Source: Diogma glabrata | Lineage: Eukaryota > Arthropoda > Insecta > Diptera > Cylindrotomidae | Direction: 5' to 3' | Length of the DNA: 64,000 nucleotides | Assembly (NCBI GenBank): GCA_963693315.1 | Contig: OY856188.1 | Span: 3,532,257 to 3,596,256 of the forward strand | Shown: in pieces, positions 59,220-64,000 of the stretch | Layout: the number at the start of each line of letters is the position of its first letter | Numbering within the stretch: position 1 is the stretch's first letter | The notes under the pieces: model-generated | Database searches by the model: none | Told to the model about the DNA's origin: nothing | What the model saw: only the letters and a program-made list of their open reading frames with translations | Program-made: the position numbers and the translations under genes

Positions 59220-59701
59220 GTAAGAATTCATAATAATATTTCAAGTGTTTTTAATAATCATAATAATAATATTGATAATTCATATAATTCATTAAAACGT
59301 AAAAAAGCGATTCGTCGTCGTTTAAGTCACGATTGTTCGATTGTTAATAAAATTGAAAATGATATTATTATTGCGACTGCATGTGATTCAAGTATTAATG
59401 TTAATTTAATGATTTCGAAAAATAATTCCAAAATAAGCTTCTATTTATTTTTATTTGTTGCTTTTATTATTTTACATAAAATGTATCGAACGATGAAATT
59501 GGATAATTACTAATTATTTGATATTTTTTCCGAATTTTTAAAAAAATTGAGAATTTAGTTTTCAGAATTGAAATATTTTGGTTATAAGGTTAATTGCAAT
59601 TTAACTTGCCAAACTAATTGTGATATAACTTAATTTTTTTTTTAAAAGTATTATTGATGAAATATTAATTTAATTATTTCAATATTTTAAAACATTTCAA
59701 G

Positions 59702-59790
59702 AAAATGATGAAGTTGAATTGAAATTAGATGGATTGGACGGATATGATGAAGTAAAAAGTCGTTTCGAAATATTTCGTTATCCAGCAAAG
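59702..59790 (+). CDS. Possible further host exon
   Basis: Preceded by CATTTCAAG (59693-59701) and followed by GTTGGA. The open frame reads NDEVELKLDGLDGYDEVKSR and then FEIFRYPAK, an ordered charged stretch. It needs an incoming phase of 1, whereas the exon ending at 59219 leaves in phase 0, so it does not join directly without another donor. Kept as a weak candidate. Confidence 0.25.
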
Positions 59791-59814
59791 GTTGGAAGTA
59801 ATTTGTGAAATTTT

Positions 59815-60545
59815 GGTGGTTTCAATATGGACATAGGGTAACCAAAAATTTAATTTTGGTCCATTCTCTAGGAAGAGTTGCCGTCAATGTTGGGACACTT
59901 TCTAATTTTTTCGGTCGACACTGTGGTCTCTGAAATAATCCATATAGAGAAGTCATTAGACTCTTGGGGAATTTGGAGGCCATTGTTGCGAAGAAATGAA
60001 CTGTGTAACATTTTCTCGTAGAAATTTTTCTATCAAACGATCTGCATGTGATGGTATTAAGTCCTGTTAGAATGTGCAGTGGTTGGAACGGAAAAGCCCG
60101 TTTATAAAAATCTTTTGTTGTTACACTTCTGGATTTACAGTTACTGTTACTGTAGCTCAAAGCATTATAGATGTAGACGGTTTTCTGTGGATAGCAATCT
60201 GCTTGTCCAAATTGTCTCCAGACTTGTCCTGTAACCGTTAGATTTACTCCAGTAACTCACGATTGTTTTTCTGTTTACATATTGTTGAACGTTTCACATT
60301 TTGCTTTAGAAAATAATAAAGTTTTCGGGCTTTGAACAAGCGGTTTTATGTCTCTTCGCATCTTCTAAACCATTAATTGAGGATCATTTTTCAAAATCTG
60401 CAGCATGCTTCTATGATGATACATGTGCAAAGTAATTTTTTTCTCACTTTGTCGTGGATTACGATTAATTCGATCCCTAACATTTCGAATTATTTCTTGT
60501 GTCCTTAATGTCAGAGTCACTTCTGTCGAATTTTTTCACCGTGAG
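59815..60545 (-). pseudogene. Tc1/mariner-like transposase relic
   Basis: On the minus strand, frames give an N-terminal stretch near 60430-60520 (IRNVRDRINRNPRQSEKK...), then LKNDPQLMV..KMRRDIKPLVQ, like the second helix-turn-helix of Tc1/mariner transposases. Toward the end, near 59960-59910, WPPNSPRV...MDYF in mixed frames resembles the P-P-N-S-P-D-L-N-P-x-D-Y motif holding the last catalytic residue. The 112-residue frame 59822-60160 overlaps this out of phase. Many stops and frameshifts. Terminal repeats were not resolved. Confidence 0.6.
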
Positions 60546-61800
60546 TATTATTGTATCGTACTGTGGTGCGGATCATAAACATTTATTCACATCCTCCAAA
60601 TGCCAAGTGCTGACATTTACAAAGTATCAACGCGACGTGGGGAACACTTAGTTGTCGCAATCCTATAATAAATATAATGGAAGGGAGAGGTTGTATAACA
60701 TAGGCATAGAGTTTCCAATCTGCCCGTCTATTATTGTAAATCGAGACAAACTACCGTTTGATGAGTTTCTAATTGATTAATTAAATTTGAAATTTTTGTA
60801 AATCGTTATCTTCTAGTTTCATCTAATTCATGAACAACTTCATCACAATTATTCCAGTCAAAATTTACATTCCAGTGGAAATTAAAGAATATTTATTTTA
60901 TCGAAATAACTTATCCATTTAGAGATTATTTATACAATTTTCTAATCAAACAAAAAGATTAGCAGATATAATTTTTTTTATTTATTTAATTATAATAAAA
61001 ATGGCATCTAAAAGTATGTGTTGATCTCAAAATAATTATAAGAATTAAACAAACGAAAATACAGCTCGTTTCTTAACTTTACGTAACAAACAAAGATAAC
61101 ATAATAAATATTAGATTGCAAATTATTTGTGTTATCTTTGTTTGAAGATTATGGATTGATAGTAGGTAGCCTTACTTTGTTTGATTATTCTTAAAACAAT
61201 GTCGAATGACGTAAGGCAAACTACTATTCCACACCGAAATCATTAGGTTTTGTTACATGTTAACTTTTTTTTATTTGTTAATGAAATTAATTATTATATT
61301 TTTTATAATTTGATATTAAAAAATGAATTACTTAATGTTTTCTATATTTATAATTTTGGAATATATCGTACTTAATATCAGATTAAATAAATATATTAAG
61401 TTTATTTATAAGTTTGAGTTTTTATTTGTTGCATGATATGTTTGTTTGTTTTTATTATTTTGTTTTTAATAATTTTATTATAGCTTAAGATGAGTTTTTG
61501 TTGAATTTTAAGATTTTTTTTATGATAGAGAACGTTAAGTTGAACAAATTATTTGTAAACAAAAGTTCATAAAACTTTTGGGATTTTTCAAGTGTCTGAT
61601 AAGAGAGTTAAGATAGATAAACAAACTTTTTCGTTAACTTTGTATAAATGGCGCAGCTATTTTCTTATGGATTTGTAATATTCATATCTAACTTAAACAC
61701 TTAATGCAAACAGCCACCCTTAAGTTAATTGTCTTACTACATGTGAGAGAGTTTCTAAATACAAACCAGTTTTTTTGTGTTAAAGGGCTAATAACTTTTC
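60546..61800. other. AT-rich stretch with one short hairpin
   Basis: No coding signal. The hairpin at 61086-61143 has ~19-bp arms (AACAAACAAAGATAACATAA and complement). Confidence 0.45.
61086..61143. repeat. Short inverted repeat
   Basis: AACAAACAAAGATAACA at 61085 onward pairs with TGTTATCTTTGTTT at about 61130-61143 around an AT-rich loop. Confidence 0.6.
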
Positions 61801-61809
61801 AAGTTGTTG

Positions 61810-63190
61810 TTGTTATAGCGCGTCATATGTCTCTTGTAAACATAGTGCCTTTTTGGAGTTGTCCGTAATCATCGTATCTTAAAACTGTAGAATTGTTTGG
61901 GCATTTGAATAAATTCCTGGTGTGTAATCCAGTATTTCAAATAGATGCAGGACCGATGATTGTCTTGCTTATCGATCGAAGTAGGAATATTATCGTTCTT
62001 TTTGATTTTAGATAAAAGCTGGTGTCTGGTCACAAAAACTATATTTTCCTCAAAGCTTTTAATCGTTTTTGCTAGTTTGCCTGGGTAGGTTGTGACGACT
62101 TTCATATATTTCCATTGGCTTGTACCACCACCAGCAAGGAATTTTAGCACTTTATTGCGATCCTGGAGCTTAGTATATATATATATATATTTTGTATGAG
62201 TAAAGAAGTTTTGGCTGGCCTACTCTAGGTATAGTATCTCCTGCGACTTCAACGTCAAGTGGTTGATATAATTCAAGATTTCAAGTTGTGAGTCGATTTA
62301 ATTAGATTTTTCAGTTTAATTGTTGGTATTTTTTGTGGTCATATGGCTCAAATATTTGTCCATATTGATAACAGACTGATATCATTAGCAAAAGAGATTA
62401 TTTTTACTTGAGCTATTTTTTGAGCAAATGAGGCAGGCTGGATACAAAAATTGCGTATGGTAGGGGACATACAAAAATCCTTCTACTGGTACTATATTCC
62501 TTAGTCAACCTTCCGGTACTTTGATTTCTGGTTTTGAAATTCGATGTATGTTTGGCTACTTCGAATGTCATTTGAGAGCCATATTTTATTTCTGCAAAAG
62601 AATTGAGTTGAGTAGATCTAATAATAGTCTACTATAAGTGACGGTATCGAAAGTACGTAAGAGGTTTATGGTGACCTGAACTGTTCAGTGAATTGGTCGA
62701 TTTTGGGGTACTGTATTATGTATTGTATGGGGGAGGTCTGCGAATAGTTTGTTGAAGAGCTTTGTCTCTTTCTGATGTCATGCTACTCGAAATTAGATGT
62801 TCTTGTAGAGGTTTAAGCATTAGGAAAGGAACTCCCATACTGATACGACTCGATCAATTTTCCTTAAACTCAGGATTTTTTGGCTTGGGAACTTAAACAT
62901 AAAAGATAGACATTAGATTCTATAGGCTTAGCTCTTTAGCATAATTGTCGATAGCCCATTTGGTATAAGAATATTTGGCTTTGGTTTTCTGCCGAAAAAT
63001 GTTGTCAGTTAGCAATTTGTGGCAACTATAGTTTATTGTGTGGAATGAACCATTTATTAAATTTACTAGCATACCTTTTATTGTTGGTAGTGGCAATTGG
63101 AATGCCATTGAACAATATTGTTTCATTTTCATTTGTTTTGCATAGCCATAAATTCTTGCGTGCCGTGTTGTAGAGAGTTGCACCGTATGT
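61810..63190 (-). pseudogene. Decayed LINE reverse transcriptase relic
   Basis: The minus strand carries scattered LINE-like pieces. Near 62354-62396 it reads SFANDISLLSIWTN, matching the FADD catalytic box with the first Asp changed to Asn. Upstream lie a region like R-K-V-x-x-G-(V-P)-Q and the frame 63183-62920. Downstream the frame 62150-61869 (KNDNIPTSIDKQDNHRSCIY) is not recognised. The end near 61803-61822 reads GCGCTATAACAACAACAACT, like the terminus of the LINE fragment at 51745. Borders are approximate. Confidence 0.5.
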
Positions 63191-64000
63191 TTTCAGGTTC
63201 GTAACCTAAATTTTACTCTTACCTTGGTCTAGAAAAATCAACCTTGGATTTTAATATTGATTTGCCCACTACAGTGCATTAATTTATTTTGCTTAAGTTT
63301 TGGTAAAAACCGTTGTTTTGTAGAGCAAAAAACTGGTGTTTAACTTATATCTGAAAAACGTCTAAAATAATTATTTAAATTTTTTCATTAAATTAAAACA
63401 ACATTTAAAATTTCATTTATTAATTAAATACAAATTATAAATTCAACAAAAGTTTTTATTATATTTTTAAGTTTTAGTTTATTATTCTAATAATTTTCTT
63501 TTTTCACCACTTTTTTGTTTTAAATTAATTTTCTCCTAACTCTTGTTATTAATTATAATTTTATCTATTTAAATTATATTTATTAACCAAAGAAGAAAAA
63601 AAATATGAAATATTAATTTAAATAATTGATTAAAAAAAAAATCTGTTTTTAAAATAACAATTATGACTTTTATTTATTTTGCTAACGGTTTTGCTATTTT
63701 TTGAACGAAAAAGATGAGTTGTAAAAGTCGTTTGTGATGTGTTCCCAAAAAAAAAAGAAACATATTTGAACTAAAAAAAAAAGAAAATTATGAGATATAA
63801 TTAGTTTAAAAAAAAACTGTATGTATTATTATTTTTATTTTTTTATTAATTAATCTATAAAACTTAATTTGCACGATTACATTAAATATTGCTTTGAATT
63901 AAAATTAACAATAACTTGGTTGAAAAAAATTTTTACACTGTTGCTTGTTAATTGCTATATCTATATCTTCTCACAATTTTCAACTAAAACAAAATTTAGT
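63191..64000. other. AT-rich stretch, no gene seen
   Basis: Long A and T runs, no frame or motif of note. Confidence 0.5.

Noticed and set aside
58759..59244. 161-codon minus-strand frame
   Set aside because: Opposite-strand shadow of the host exon; its composition reflects the sense codons.
59822..60160. 112-codon minus-strand frame as an intact protein
   Set aside because: It overlaps the mariner relic out of phase and keeps no transposase motif in one frame.

Overview
This is an AT-rich animal nuclear window, almost certainly from an insect and perhaps a fly-like one. The evidence is an intact BEL/Pao retrotransposon, RTE and Jockey/CR1-type LINEs, Tigger/pogo and mariner relics, and split exons of a gene resembling the KASH-protein gene klarsicht, one intron of which is only 62 nt. 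There are no bacterial-style operons and I found no RNA genes. Most of the sequence is transposable elements, simple or tandem repeats, and featureless AT-rich DNA.

Layout. 1-815: 3' end of a non-LTR retrotransposon. About 3.1-3.7 kb: decayed Ty3/gypsy pol. 5662-7809: Tigger-like DNA transposon with terminal repeats and a dead transposase. 9.6-10.9 kb: long-unit tandem repeat. 13.26-15.27 kb: tandem array of ~148-bp units that flips orientation at a (CCGGGG)n core. 16944-24100: Ty3/gypsy element with short LTRs and a 5-bp target duplication, split inside its protease by a ~3.7-kb LINE. 26.6-27.8 kb: two tandem ~300-bp units, the second interrupted by a 552-bp foldback element. 31392-31732: small MITE-like inverted repeat. 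31.87-42.4 kb: RTE element (minus strand) with a long (GA)n tail. It carries a 540-bp near-perfect palindrome and an intact 7071-bp BEL/Pao element whose LTRs differ at one base. 42.5-43.1 kb: another LINE fragment.

46206-59219 holds four consecutive plus-strand exons of the host gene, joined in frame by consensus splice sites (phases 0, 1, 1). Its 6.7-kb intron contains a LINE tail, a second RTE copy (49.02-53.47 kb) that itself carries two opposite-strand LINE fragments, and a 161-bp MITE. Its next intron holds a third, badly decayed RTE fragment and a ~300-bp tandem repeat. Downstream lie a possible further exon, a dead mariner transposase and a LINE relic.

How it works together. The host gene is the only apparent cellular gene. 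It would encode an acidic, Ser/Asn-rich protein ending, in this window, in a conserved region. The BEL element is the only element here whose coding capacity looks complete. The RTE and LINE copies are broken by stops, frameshifts, deletions or nested insertions. The nesting gives a relative chronology: RTE before BEL and before the palindrome; gypsy before its LINE. I found no candidate for a new cellular system. The most unusual signals are the large foldback structures, the mirror-organised satellite, and the family-level details of the RTE elements (5' repeat units, microsatellite tail).
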